A stretch of DNA of 12,492 nucleotides. Source: Sulfurospirillum sp. (GTDB taxonomy: Bacteria; Campylobacterota; Campylobacteria; Campylobacterales; QNZT01). Shown here in pieces: positions 1 through 7,665 of this stretch. The translations under genes and the position numbers were made by a program. The notes under the pieces were generated by a model that saw only the letters and a list, made by a program, of their open reading frames with translations, was not told the DNA's origin and did no database searches. Within the stretch, counting starts at the first letter, position 1. Each line of letters opens with the position of its first letter. The stretch is from NCBI GenBank assembly GCA_003978405.1, contig QNZU01000067.1:1-12492 (forward strand), written 5' to 3'.

Positions 1-1
1 A

Positions 2-409
2 AAAGAAGAGGGCAATGGTACCAAAGAGAAAAACTCTACTTTAAACACTCAAGATGAAAATGATGAATTTAATACAACAAGTGATACATTTTTTGTAACA
101 AGCAAAGAGTTTGCGGAGAATAAGCTTTTGGAAGATTACAGAAAAAAAAGAACATATTCAAAAGCTTTGGCTCTTGCCAATTTCTATTTTAGTCAAAACA
201 ACTATAATGCAGCAAGCAGCTGGGCAATAGTAGCAAACAGGATCGATCAGGAGAAAAAAAGGGCTTGGTATATCTATATAAAAAGCAAGATTTCCCTAAA
301 AGAGTATAAAAAAGCTTCAGAAGCTATCAGGGCATATCTAAAAATGTATAAGTCTCCTCAGTTGGAGGAGTTGTTAAAAGTATTGCAAATGAAACTACAA
401 GGGGAGTAA
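2..409 (+). CDS. TPR-like protein, C-terminal part (5' end outside window)
   Basis: The reading frame is open from base 2 to the TAA at 407-409, giving 135 visible residues, so the gene begins before the window; a TTG at 128 is only an internal codon. The first ~40 residues are polar and low in complexity (many K, E, N, T, D), like a linker. From about residue 50 there are two helical-pair segments with TPR spacing (SKALALANFYFSQNNYNAAS, then AWYIYIKSKISLKEYKKA), ending in a charged helix. Similar short TPR proteins in Campylobacterota are labelled 'CDC27 family' and sit near type IV pilus/transformation genes (MshN-like); that link is recall and inference. It is followed after 2 bp by dcd, so the two are probably co-transcribed. 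TPRs normally mediate protein-protein contacts; the partner is not visible here. Confidence 0.7.
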   Translation, partial: KEEGNGTKEKNSTLNTQDENDEFNTTSDTFFVTSKEFAENKLLEDYRKKRTYSKALALANFYFSQNNYNAASSWAIVANRIDQEKKRAWYIYIKSKISLKEYKKASEAIRAYLKMYKSPQLEELLKVLQMKLQGE

Positions 410-411
410 AA

Positions 412-972
412 ATGGGATTAAAATCAGATAAATGGATTAGAGAAAAGTCATTAAACGAGGTGATGATTTCACCTTTTTGTGAGGAGCAGATCGGTAAAGG
501 TGTTATTAGTTACGGACTTAGCAGTTATGGATATGATATTAGGGTTGGAAGAGAGTTTAAAATATTTACAAATGTAAACTCCACTGTTGTAGATCCCAAA
601 AATTTTGATGAAGCAAATGTTGTTGATATCGAAGCAGATGTGGCTATTGTGCCTCCCAACTCTTTTGCACTTGCAAGAACTGTGGAGTATTTTAAGATAC
701 CGGATAATGTTTTGGCTATCTGTCTTGGTAAAAGCACATATGCTAGATGTGGAATTATTGTCAATGTAACACCATTTGAACCAGGTTTTGAAGGGCATAT
801 TACAATTGAAATTTCAAATACCACACCACTTCCGGCGAAGATATATGCAAATGAGGGGATTGCACAGGTGCTTTTTTTAGAGGGTGATGAGCCTTGTGAA
901 GTAACTTATGCGGATAAAAAGGGAAAATATCAATCTCAAACAGGCATCACACTGCCTAGGATACTAAACTAA
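412..972 (+). CDS. dcd: dCTP deaminase
   Basis: Deaminates dCTP to dUTP, feeding dUMP and then dTMP synthesis in the cytoplasm. The 186-residue product is of normal family length. Family landmarks are the phosphate-binding KSTYARCG (residues 107-114), NVTPFEPGFEGHITIEISN (118-136) with the expected catalytic glutamate at E133 (equivalent to E138 of the E. coli enzyme), and the C-terminal KYQSQTGIT (172-180) that closes over the nucleotide. Dcd and dUTPase share this fold, but the TIEISN glutamate motif favours the deaminase. The ATG start has a strong GGGGAG 5 bp upstream, inside the end of the preceding gene, so translation is probably coupled. The last 9 bp overlap the end of the convergent GGDEF gene. 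Confidence 0.95.
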   Translation: MGLKSDKWIREKSLNEVMISPFCEEQIGKGVISYGLSSYGYDIRVGREFKIFTNVNSTVVDPKNFDEANVVDIEADVAIVPPNSFALARTVEYFKIPDNVLAICLGKSTYARCGIIVNVTPFEPGFEGHITIEISNTTPLPAKIYANEGIAQVLFLEGDEPCEVTYADKKGKYQSQTGITLPRILN

Positions 973-2226
973 AGCCATCTCTTTAAGATCGGAGCATACT
1001 CTGTTTTTTCCACTCTCTTTTGCCTCATATAAAAGTAGATCACTTTGCTTGATCATTTTGTCAAAGTGAATCTCTTTTTTTGTAGCCAATCCAATTGAGA
1101 CACTAAATTGTAAAGGTTTTTCATCTTTTATTTCTATAGATAAAGAGGCTATCTGTTGCCTTAATGAATCAAGAAATTTGTGAGCGATTGAGGGTTGGAT
1201 GTTTTTTAGAAGGATACAGAACTCTTCACCTCCAAATCTGGCTACGATATCTTGACCTTTGATATTGTCTTTTATGAAATTTGCCAACTTCTTAATCACT
1301 TTGTCTCCGATATCATGACCGTAAGTATCATTTATCTGTTTGAAATTGTCAATATCGACCATGGCAACTGCAAAAGGTTCGTCTGTTAATCTGTTTTTTG
1401 CCAAATATCCTCTTGCATTTGCAAAGAAGTATTTTCTGTTTGCAATTCCTGTTAGATAGTCTGTGTTGGCATAGTTGTTTAATTTTTGAATATTTTCGAT
1501 GCTATCAAGTGTATTGTTTACCCTTGTTTTTAACTCCTCTTTAAATATTGGTTTTCTAATAAAATCGTTTACACCATATTTTAGAAAATTTATTGCATGT
1601 TCTTTGATTGAAGAGATACCGATAATAGGAAGTTCATACTTTTTATATGTTTTTCTAATTGCTAAAACTAGTTCAAGTCCGTTTGCTTCAGGCATCTCAT
1701 AATCTGTCATAACAATTGATATGTGTGGATCTCTTCTGATGATATCCATAGCAGTTGTTGCATCTGAAGCTTCTATTGTATTTATCATCTGTTGATTGAG
1801 TATTTTTACCACATTTTTTCTGTTTTTAGAAGAGTTATCTACCACCAGTGCTGTATGGTGTCTGTTTTTTAGGAGTCTATCTACATAATGGACAAGATAA
1901 TCTATAGCTTCAGATCTGTTTTTGATAATATAGTCGATGATATTGTGATTTTTTATCAGTGTTTTTAATTTTGAGTTTATTGAGTTTACCATAAGAATTG
2001 TAGGTATATTTTCATTTGCAAAAAAGTCTGTTATATTCTGTGGTGAAGAGCCTGGGATATTGGTACTGGCAATTGAAAGTGTATAATCTTTTTTTCCAAT
2101 AGATACCCTTGCATCCTGCAATGAGTAGGCAATATCTATGCAGATATTAAAATTTAACACTTTTAAAAGTTCATTCTTTAAAATTGTGGCCAATGTAGAA
2201 TTGTGTTCAACCAATAAAATGTTCAT
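964..2226 (-). CDS. Response regulator, REC-REC-GGDEF (diguanylate cyclase)
   Basis: Predicted cytoplasmic regulator of 420 residues that makes cyclic di-GMP. Residues 1-118 form a receiver-like domain that looks degenerate: the usual acidic pair is E7-H8 and the phospho-Asp position holds S54 (IASTNIP). Residues 124-240 form an intact second receiver with D130, phospho-acceptor D175 (MTDYEMP) and K225 (IRKP). Residues 252-410 are GGDEF: DYLTGIANR, VDIDNFKQINDTYGHDIGD with metal-binding D291, and active-site GGEEF at 332-336, so it should be catalytically competent. The inhibitory RxxD site reads KGQD (323-326), so product inhibition may be weak. The layout matches PleD and Campylobacter CbrR. 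It is divergent from the NFACT gene across 55 bp; no clear Shine-Dalgarno precedes its ATG. The kinase that phosphorylates it is not identifiable here. Confidence 0.93.
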   Translation of the reverse strand: MNILLVEHNSTLATILKNELLKVLNFNICIDIAYSLQDARVSIGKKDYTLSIASTNIPGSSPQNITDFFANENIPTILMVNSINSKLKTLIKNHNIIDYIIKNRSEAIDYLVHYVDRLLKNRHHTALVVDNSSKNRKNVVKILNQQMINTIEASDATTAMDIIRRDPHISIVMTDYEMPEANGLELVLAIRKTYKKYELPIIGISSIKEHAINFLKYGVNDFIRKPIFKEELKTRVNNTLDSIENIQKLNNYANTDYLTGIANRKYFFANARGYLAKNRLTDEPFAVAMVDIDNFKQINDTYGHDIGDKVIKKLANFIKDNIKGQDIVARFGGEEFCILLKNIQPSIAHKFLDSLRQQIASLSIEIKDEKPLQFSVSIGLATKKEIHFDKMIKQSDLLLYEAKESGKNRVCSDLKEMALV

Positions 2227-2281
2227 AATCTTAATATCGACAGAAATAAAAAATTTTTGAACATTTTGATATCATAGAGCT

Positions 2282-3613
2282 ATGAAACTGTGCGAACTTA
2301 AAATAATTTCACAAAAATTGGCGACTTTTAGAAAAATATATAACATAAAAAGGGTTGCTGATAATATCATAAAGATAGAGTTCCAAAATAGAGACTCTTA
2401 CTATTTTGATCTAAGCAGGGGTGAGAGTTATATCTTTAAAGTAAAAAATTTTCTAATCCAAAAAGAGTACAATGCCCCTTTTGATATCTTGTTACAAAAA
2501 TATTTTACAAATGCAATGATTCTTGAGATTGATACACCAAAGAGTGATAAAATATTGCAAATTAGGGTTAGTAACTCTTCAAGATATAAAGCAAAAGAGT
2601 TCACACTACAGCTTGAATTTACCGGCAAATATACCAATGCTATCATCTTGGATGAAGATAAAACAGTCATTGAAGCTCTAAGACACATCGATATAAGTAA
2701 CTCCTACAGAGAGGTTAAAGTAGGCATCAAGTTAAAAGATTTACCCAATAAGGATTTTGAGCATAAGCCTTGCGAAATTGATGATTTGGATCATTTTTTA
2801 TATGAGCAGTTTCATATCAGAGAGGAGAAAAAGCTCTTAAATATAAAAAGACAGAAGATTGCAATGATCCAAAAAAAGATCAAAAAACTTCAAAAAATCC
2901 TAAATTCACTTGAAGATCAAGAGAGCCTTTTGGAAAAATCTAAACATCTTGAATATGAAGCGGGATTGGTGCTGTCAAATTTGCATCTGTTTAAACCCTA
3001 TCAAAAGGAGTTGATCTTAAAAGATTATGACCAGAAAGAGATCAAAATCACTCTCCCAAAAGAGAGCTCAACTATAGCTCATGGGGCAAATTTGATGTTT
3101 AGCAGAGCCAAAAAGCTAAAACAAAAAGCAAAAGGATTGCATAAAGAGCAGGAAAATCTTTTGAGTAAGATCGATTTTTTGGAAGGTTTGATCTGTCTTG
3201 TTGAAAATGCAAAAAGTTCCAATGAGATCAATCTATATCTGCCAAAGCAGGTAAAAAAACAGCAAAAAAGGCAAAAGATCAATGAATCGGTTGAATATTT
3301 CTACTTCAAAGGATACAAAATTGGTGTCGGACGCAACCAAAAAGGTAATATTTGGCTCCTAAAAAATGCAAAAATGAGCGATATATGGATGCATTTAAAG
3401 GATATGCCATCAACTCATGTTATAATAAGAACTGATAAACAAAAAATTGATGAAGATGTTTTGAATTTTGGTGCGAAGCTTTGTGTAAACTTTAGTACCA
3501 AATCCAAAGGAAACTATCTAGTTGATTATACGACCAGAAGAGATGTGAAGATGAGAGACGGTGCAAATGTGAATTATGTCAACTATAAAACAATCAGTTA
3601 CAAAAAGGATTGA
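2282..3613 (+). CDS. NFACT (RqcH/FbpA-like) ribosome quality-control protein
   Basis: Protein of 443 residues of the NFACT family (RqcH/Rqc2/Tae2; older name fibronectin-binding protein FbpA). Family members bind the 50S subunit carrying a stalled peptidyl-tRNA and recruit tRNA-Ala for C-terminal alanine tailing. Seen: an NFACT-N domain (about 1-175) with the LQLEFTGKYTNAIILD strand motif (109-124), a coiled coil (about 180-225), a SNLHLF...ANLMFSRAKKLKQK segment (232-282), a second charged helix (283-310), and a C-terminal NFACT-R/DUF814 domain with DIWMHLKDMPSTHVII (367-382) and VDYTTRRDVK (414-423). It is shorter than Bacillus RqcH (about 570): the helix-hairpin-helix part between NFACT-N and the coiled coil seems to be missing. 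The family Asp-Arg pair reads D89-K90. First gene of the operon with the acidic protein, cdsA and dxr; an adhesin role is not suggested, as there is no signal peptide. Confidence 0.88.
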   Translation: MKLCELKIISQKLATFRKIYNIKRVADNIIKIEFQNRDSYYFDLSRGESYIFKVKNFLIQKEYNAPFDILLQKYFTNAMILEIDTPKSDKILQIRVSNSSRYKAKEFTLQLEFTGKYTNAIILDEDKTVIEALRHIDISNSYREVKVGIKLKDLPNKDFEHKPCEIDDLDHFLYEQFHIREEKKLLNIKRQKIAMIQKKIKKLQKILNSLEDQESLLEKSKHLEYEAGLVLSNLHLFKPYQKELILKDYDQKEIKITLPKESSTIAHGANLMFSRAKKLKQKAKGLHKEQENLLSKIDFLEGLICLVENAKSSNEINLYLPKQVKKQQKRQKINESVEYFYFKGYKIGVGRNQKGNIWLLKNAKMSDIWMHLKDMPSTHVIIRTDKQKIDEDVLNFGAKLCVNFSTKSKGNYLVDYTTRRDVKMRDGANVNYVNYKTISYKKD

Positions 3614-3615
3614 AG

Positions 3616-3945
3616 ATGCCAATTTCTCCAATTGATGCTATCAATTATGCAAATCAAAATACTAATGTCGCTGCTACCAAAAAGGGTGAGTATGACATAA
3701 GAGTCGAAAAACAGTCTTTTATAGCGGTTCAAGAGAGCTTGAAAAAAGATATCAATATCGAAGATGTCAATGAAATAAGTGAAGATAAACCCATAGATGA
3801 AGAGAGAGAACATGAGCGAAATGAAGCAGAAGAGCAGAGTGGGGAGAAGGAGGTAGAGATAAAATTAAAGTTAAAAAAGTCAACTATAAAAGAGAAACAA
3901 GAGGATACTGATACAACTTTTCATATACTCAATATCAAAGTATAA
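3616..3945 (+). CDS. Small acidic hypothetical protein
   Basis: I do not recognise a family. The 109-residue product has a mildly hydrophobic N-terminus (MPISPIDAINYANQN) and then a very charged middle, residues 45-98, rich in E, K and D and probably helical or disordered, ending in FHILNIKV. There is no signal peptide, membrane segment or cysteine. I chose the ATG at 3616 because AAAGGA (3604-3609) lies 6 bp upstream; an in-frame TTG at 3610 overlaps the stop of the NFACT gene and has no room for a ribosome binding site. It lies between the NFACT gene and cdsA with gaps of 2 bp each side. I recall a hypothetical protein at this place in Campylobacter, so it is likely a real lineage-specific gene. 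Function is unknown. Confidence 0.7.
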   Translation: MPISPIDAINYANQNTNVAATKKGEYDIRVEKQSFIAVQESLKKDINIEDVNEISEDKPIDEEREHERNEAEEQSGEKEVEIKLKLKKSTIKEKQEDTDTTFHILNIKV

Positions 3946-3956
3946 AGGTGGTTGAT

Positions 3957-4703
3957 TTGCACTTTGACAAAGATAGAATAGTTACTGGTGTTTTACTTAT
4001 AGGTGTTGTAGCAGTTGTTGCTTTTGTTGATAATCTTTTTTTGACATGGCTGGTGCTTGGAGTTTTGTTTTGGTTTAGCTTCAAGGAGGCGATGGAGCTA
4101 TATGGTATAAAAGATCGATCTTTAAATTTTTATGCCGCTGCTCTTTGGTTGATGGCTCTTATCTATCCAAATCCTGATGATTTGATCTTTGTAGCACTCA
4201 TTGTCTATATCTCCGATATGGTATATAACAACAAACCCCAATTTAAAAAGATACAGCCGTTTGCATATCCCGCTAGTAGCTTTTTGTTTCTTTTTGCTCT
4301 TTATGTAGGGTTTGGAATGGAAGCTTTGATTTGGCTGGTGATTGTTGTGGCATTAACCGATACGGCAGCTTATTTTGTAGGCAGAGCGATAGGAAAAAGA
4401 CAGTTTTGTCAAGTCTCTCCCAAAAAGAGTTGGGAGGGTGTGATAGGTGGAGTAGTGGTTGCTACACTCTTTGGTGCATGGTATGGTAACGGTTTTGTTT
4501 CGTTCTCACTAGCTCTTTTTATCTCTTTTGTTGTATCTGTATCTTCGATATTTGGAGATCTGTTTGAGAGTTATCTAAAAAGAAGTGCAGGTGTCAAAGA
4601 CAGCGGAAACATACTTCCAGGACACGGAGGAGTATTGGATCGAGTTGATGGGTATATGTTTGCTTCTATTTTGATGGTCGTTCTTTTAAGAGGATTGGCT
4701 TAG
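3957..4703 (+). CDS. cdsA: Phosphatidate cytidylyltransferase (CDP-diacylglycerol synthase)
   Basis: Makes CDP-diacylglycerol from CTP and phosphatidic acid, the precursor of all membrane phospholipids, in the inner membrane. The product is 248 residues, mostly hydrophobic, with about six to eight membrane segments. The C-terminal family signature is clear: SYLKRSAGVKDSGNILPGHG followed by GVLDRVD (residues about 205-231), containing the KD and HGG..DR.D residues; SPKKSWEG (154-161) is another conserved loop. Start: GTG at 3948 is possible (3 residues longer), but AAAGGTGG (3944-3951) covers that codon and sits 5 bp before the TTG at 3957, which I therefore prefer. The length is normal for the short Campylobacterota form. 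It is directly followed by dxr after 1 bp. Confidence 0.94.
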   Translation: MHFDKDRIVTGVLLIGVVAVVAFVDNLFLTWLVLGVLFWFSFKEAMELYGIKDRSLNFYAAALWLMALIYPNPDDLIFVALIVYISDMVYNNKPQFKKIQPFAYPASSFLFLFALYVGFGMEALIWLVIVVALTDTAAYFVGRAIGKRQFCQVSPKKSWEGVIGGVVVATLFGAWYGNGFVSFSLALFISFVVSVSSIFGDLFESYLKRSAGVKDSGNILPGHGGVLDRVDGYMFASILMVVLLRGLA

Positions 4704-4704
4704 T

Positions 4705-5772
4705 TTGGTACTTTTAGGCAGTACCGGCTCAATTGGTACCAATACACTAAATATCGCCAGAGAGTTTGATCTGAAGATTGAAACTTTGGTTGCGGGTGAG
4801 AATATAGATCTGTTAAATGCCCAAATAGCAGAGTTTAGACCATCTGTTGTAGTGATCAAAGATGCTTCAAAAGCCGATCTGGTGCAGAGTTTTGGAGCGA
4901 CACTGCTTTATGGAGAAGAGGGAATTTTAGAAGCGATACAAAGAAGTGAGTCTGATCTTGTGGTCAATTCACTTGTAGGATTTGCAGGATTGAAGCCCAC
5001 AATAAAAGCGATTGAGTGCGGTAAAAGAGTCGCTCTTGCGAACAAAGAGTCCTTGGTGTGTGCCGGTGCTTTTATCGATATGGATAAGATAGTGCCGATT
5101 GATAGTGAGCATTTTGGTTTGTGGTACCTCCTAAATGGCAGAGATGTCAAAAAGATGACTATCACAGCAAGTGGTGGAGCATTTCGTGATACACCTTTGC
5201 AAAAGCTAGAGAGTGTAACTGTGCAAGAGGCTCTTGCTCATCCAAACTGGAGTATGGGCAAAAAGATTACTATAGATTCAGCCACAATGACAAACAAACT
5301 GTTTGAGCTTTTGGAGGCAAGATGGCTCTTTGGAGTTAAGGAGCTTGATGCCATTATCGAAACCAAGTCTATCATTCATGCTTTGGTGGATTTTGTAGAT
5401 GGTAGTACCACTGCACATATAGCAGGGGCGGATATGAGACTTCCTATCGCATTTGCACTGCTTGGCAATGTCCAAAAGGAGATAGTAAAACCTATAGACT
5501 TGCTTCAAGTCGGCTCTTTTGAATTTAGAGAGATATCTCCACAAAGATATCCAATCTGGCAAATCAAAGATGATCTATTGAAAAATCCTCATCTTGGAGT
5601 GGTGATAAATTGTGCAAATGAACTTGCAATTGAGCGATTTTTTGAAAAAAAGATAGGATTTTTGGATATCTCCAGACTCACTTTAAAAGCATTTGAGAAG
5701 TTTTATGATTTTAAACCTACCTCTTTGGAACAAATTTACCAGATTGATCAAGAAATTAGAAAATTTCTTTAA
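4705..5772 (+). CDS. dxr: 1-deoxy-D-xylulose 5-phosphate reductoisomerase
   Basis: Second enzyme of the MEP pathway: converts DXP with NADPH and a divalent metal to 2-C-methyl-D-erythritol 4-phosphate for isoprenoids (quinone tails, undecaprenyl phosphate). The 355-residue product shows the NADPH-binding GSTGSIG (5-11), LANKESLV (111-118), metal ligands D133 and E135 in PIDSEH, the flexible-loop HPNWSMG (179-185), IDSATMTNK (190-198) with the third metal ligand E201, and CANELAIERF (303-312). The usual NKG is NKL here, which I recall also in Campylobacter. It is a TTG start with only three residues before the nucleotide-binding loop; an in-frame TAA just upstream at 4687 excludes a longer N-terminus. 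AGAGGA (4689-4694) lies 10 bp upstream. Last gene of the NFACT-cdsA operon. Confidence 0.96.
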   Translation: MVLLGSTGSIGTNTLNIAREFDLKIETLVAGENIDLLNAQIAEFRPSVVVIKDASKADLVQSFGATLLYGEEGILEAIQRSESDLVVNSLVGFAGLKPTIKAIECGKRVALANKESLVCAGAFIDMDKIVPIDSEHFGLWYLLNGRDVKKMTITASGGAFRDTPLQKLESVTVQEALAHPNWSMGKKITIDSATMTNKLFELLEARWLFGVKELDAIIETKSIIHALVDFVDGSTTAHIAGADMRLPIAFALLGNVQKEIVKPIDLLQVGSFEFREISPQRYPIWQIKDDLLKNPHLGVVINCANELAIERFFEKKIGFLDISRLTLKAFEKFYDFKPTSLEQIYQIDQEIRKFL

Positions 5773-5825
5773 AAAACAGTATCTTTATCTCTTTATACAA
5801 CTAAATACAATCTCTTTAATAAAAT

Positions 5826-5866
5826 GGCTTCAAAAGCCCTAAAATAGGCTCTGTTTTAGAGTTTTT
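5826..5866 (+). terminator. Possible weak terminator after dxr
   Basis: Two small hairpins follow one another: GGCTT-CAA-AAGCC (5826-5838), then CTAAAA (5839-5844) pairing with TTTTAG (5854-5859), with a TTTTT run at 5862-5866. It is the only terminator-like structure in the 176 bp between dxr and the histidine kinase gene. The stems are short, so this is tentative. Confidence 0.3.
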
Positions 5867-5948
5867 GGATTTAAAAAAATTCTACTATTTCCGATTATAT
5901 TCTTGCATAAAGGAAAAGTGCTTATAAATTTCAAGGATGAAAAATATA

Positions 5949-7412
5949 ATGGGAAAAAAAATCAAGAGTTATATCAAGAAGCTCTCCATTGGTCAAAAAA
6001 GTATCATAGCTACATTGATTCTATCATTTGGTGTGCTACTTATAGGTGTGAGTGCATATTTTGGTGTAGCTAAAATAAATAGTGATTATGAGAGACTTTT
6101 AAAAGAGGATATTATACCTTTAAACAAGCTCCAAAAATGCAGAGAAAAGTATATTTCTGATATTTTTGCATATATTTACAATGATAGAGAGAGCAAAGAT
6201 ATAAAAGAGCTTGGCAATTCTGCTAAAAAGAGTTGGAATGAGTATCTAAGAGCATGTTATTACCAAAATCGTAATCTATCAGATGATTTTCAAAACGATA
6301 TTCAAAATGTTCAAAAAGAGATCACAGTTATAGATGAGTTTATAAGTTCATGGAAGAAAAATAGTGATAAAAAACCATTTTTACAACAACTTTATAAACT
6401 AGATACTGCTTTGTCATCTCTTTATCACCAATATGAAAATAGGATTAATACTAAAGCTGATAAAGATAGGTCTAACTTTTCTCAGGCACAATATTTTGTG
6501 ATTGTTTTGACAATCTTGTTGACACTTTTGACACTGTTTCTTTCATATCTCATAGCAAAAAGTTTCAAAAAAATGGTAGAAAATTTGGCAGATATTTCTC
6601 AAAAAGTGGATCAAGCATACCAGAAAAATGAGCAGGAGATTATAGCAAAGGTTGAAGAGGCTGTAAAAGAGGCAAGAAGAAATGATCAAATCATATACCA
6701 AAATGCAAGACTCGCTTCGATGGGTGAAATGATAGCCAATATAGCACACCAGTGGAGACAGCCTCTAAATGCTTTGACACTTCTAATCCAAAGCTTTGGA
6801 ATAAAATCTATGACCGGAAAGCTCACTCAAGAGTTTATCGACAAGCAGGTAGAGGAGGGCTTGAGACTTGCAGTGTCGATGTCAGATACTATTGAGGATT
6901 TTAGAAACTTCTTCTCAATAAACAGAGAAAAAGAGTATTTTGATCTTAAAGAGACTATAGATACGACATTGGAAATGAGTGCATTTTTTATCAAAGATGA
7001 GAATATTGAGATCATAGTAGATGCCAAAGAGGATATCAAAGTATATGGATATGCAAACGAATTTTCACAAGTCTTGATAAACCTTATCAATAATGCGAGA
7101 GAAAATTTCAAACAAAACAGTATCTTAGAATCAAAAATGATCAAAATAAAACTGAAAAAATTTGATAATAAAATTGTATTAGATTTTTTAGATAACGGTG
7201 GCGGAGTAGATGAGGCTATCATCGATAGAATATTTGAGCCATATTTTACAACAAAACACAAATCGATTGGTACCGGAATAGGTCTTTATATGTCAAAGCA
7301 GATTATCGAGATGCAAATTGGTGGTGAGATATCGGTAGAGAATATTGAGTGTGAGTATAAAGGGGAATTTTTTAAGTGTGCAAAATTCTCTATCACATTA
7401 CCACATAATTGA
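5949..7412 (+). CDS. Membrane sensor histidine kinase
   Basis: Autophosphorylating sensor of a two-component system, 487 residues. It has a short basic cytoplasmic N-terminus, membrane helix 1 (about 18-40), a helical periplasmic sensor region (41-181, resembling four-helix-bundle sensors; ligand unknown), membrane helix 2 (182-203), a long charged coiled coil (about 215-255), the phospho-acceptor box IAHQWRQPLN with H267, and a GHKL ATPase with N-box NLINNA (378-383), G1 DNGGG (415-419), RIFEPYFTT (427-435) and G2 GTGIGL (441-446). All catalytic boxes are intact. Start: AAGGA (5933-5937) is 11 bp before this ATG; the ATG at 5937 would abut it with no spacing, though it cannot be excluded (4 residues longer). 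The likely partner is the regulator at 7666, but that gene has its own promoter, so the pairing is inferred. Confidence 0.93.
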   Translation: MGKKIKSYIKKLSIGQKSIIATLILSFGVLLIGVSAYFGVAKINSDYERLLKEDIIPLNKLQKCREKYISDIFAYIYNDRESKDIKELGNSAKKSWNEYLRACYYQNRNLSDDFQNDIQNVQKEITVIDEFISSWKKNSDKKPFLQQLYKLDTALSSLYHQYENRINTKADKDRSNFSQAQYFVIVLTILLTLLTLFLSYLIAKSFKKMVENLADISQKVDQAYQKNEQEIIAKVEEAVKEARRNDQIIYQNARLASMGEMIANIAHQWRQPLNALTLLIQSFGIKSMTGKLTQEFIDKQVEEGLRLAVSMSDTIEDFRNFFSINREKEYFDLKETIDTTLEMSAFFIKDENIEIIVDAKEDIKVYGYANEFSQVLINLINNARENFKQNSILESKMIKIKLKKFDNKIVLDFLDNGGGVDEAIIDRIFEPYFTTKHKSIGTGIGLYMSKQIIEMQIGGEISVENIECEYKGEFFKCAKFSITLPHN

Positions 7413-7418
7413 CAATTG

Positions 7419-7515
7419 AACCCTCTGGATTACTTTCTGCACTCAATAAATTTTGTAGCAAATTTTGACCCTTGTGTTACTGAGCTTGTTTAATCAAGTA
7501 GTAATTCATAGGGTT
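7419..7515. repeat. Imperfect palindromic element with AACCCT ends
   Basis: Begins 6 bp after the histidine kinase stop. The left end AACCCTCTGGATTACT (7419-7434) is an inverted copy of the right end (7500-7515), with 14 of 16 positions complementary. The interior is only weakly palindromic. The flank plus end AATTGAACCC is identical to that of the palindrome at 9258, suggesting one family. It may be a degenerate MITE or a 3' RNA structure; no T-run follows, so it is not a classical terminator. Confidence 0.5.
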
Positions 7516-7634
7516 AGAATAGCTAATAATTCTTCTAATTTTAAGAGTTTTGTAAAATTATTTAAACAAAAAACCATAAAAATTCTCTTTTTTTCATTTT
7601 TTTATTAAAAATTTATAAAATAATTGCTATAGTC

Positions 7635-7643
7635 TGCTAATAT
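7635..7643 (+). promoter_or_regulatory. Extended -10 promoter of the response regulator
   Basis: TG at 7635-7636, one base, then TAATAT at 7638-7643 form an extended -10 box 23 bp before the TTG start. Upstream (7582-7602) are runs of T of the kind common in front of Campylobacterota sigma-70 promoters, and no good -35 box. With the 253-bp gap after the kinase gene, this suggests separate transcription of the regulator and cyclophilin genes. Confidence 0.5.
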
Positions 7644-7665
7644 TAACTTTCAAAAGGAGTAAGTT

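Noticed and set aside
5900..5925. Sigma-54-like or near-start TATAAA promoter before the histidine kinase
   Set aside because: The GG/GC elements and spacing of a sigma-54 site are missing, and the TATAAA is too close to the start codon to act as -10 for a normal leader.
6827..7261. 144-codon minus-strand frame inside the histidine kinase gene
   Set aside because: Shadow of the conserved kinase ATPase frame; the product is low-complexity Ser/Leu/Ile with no recognisable domain.
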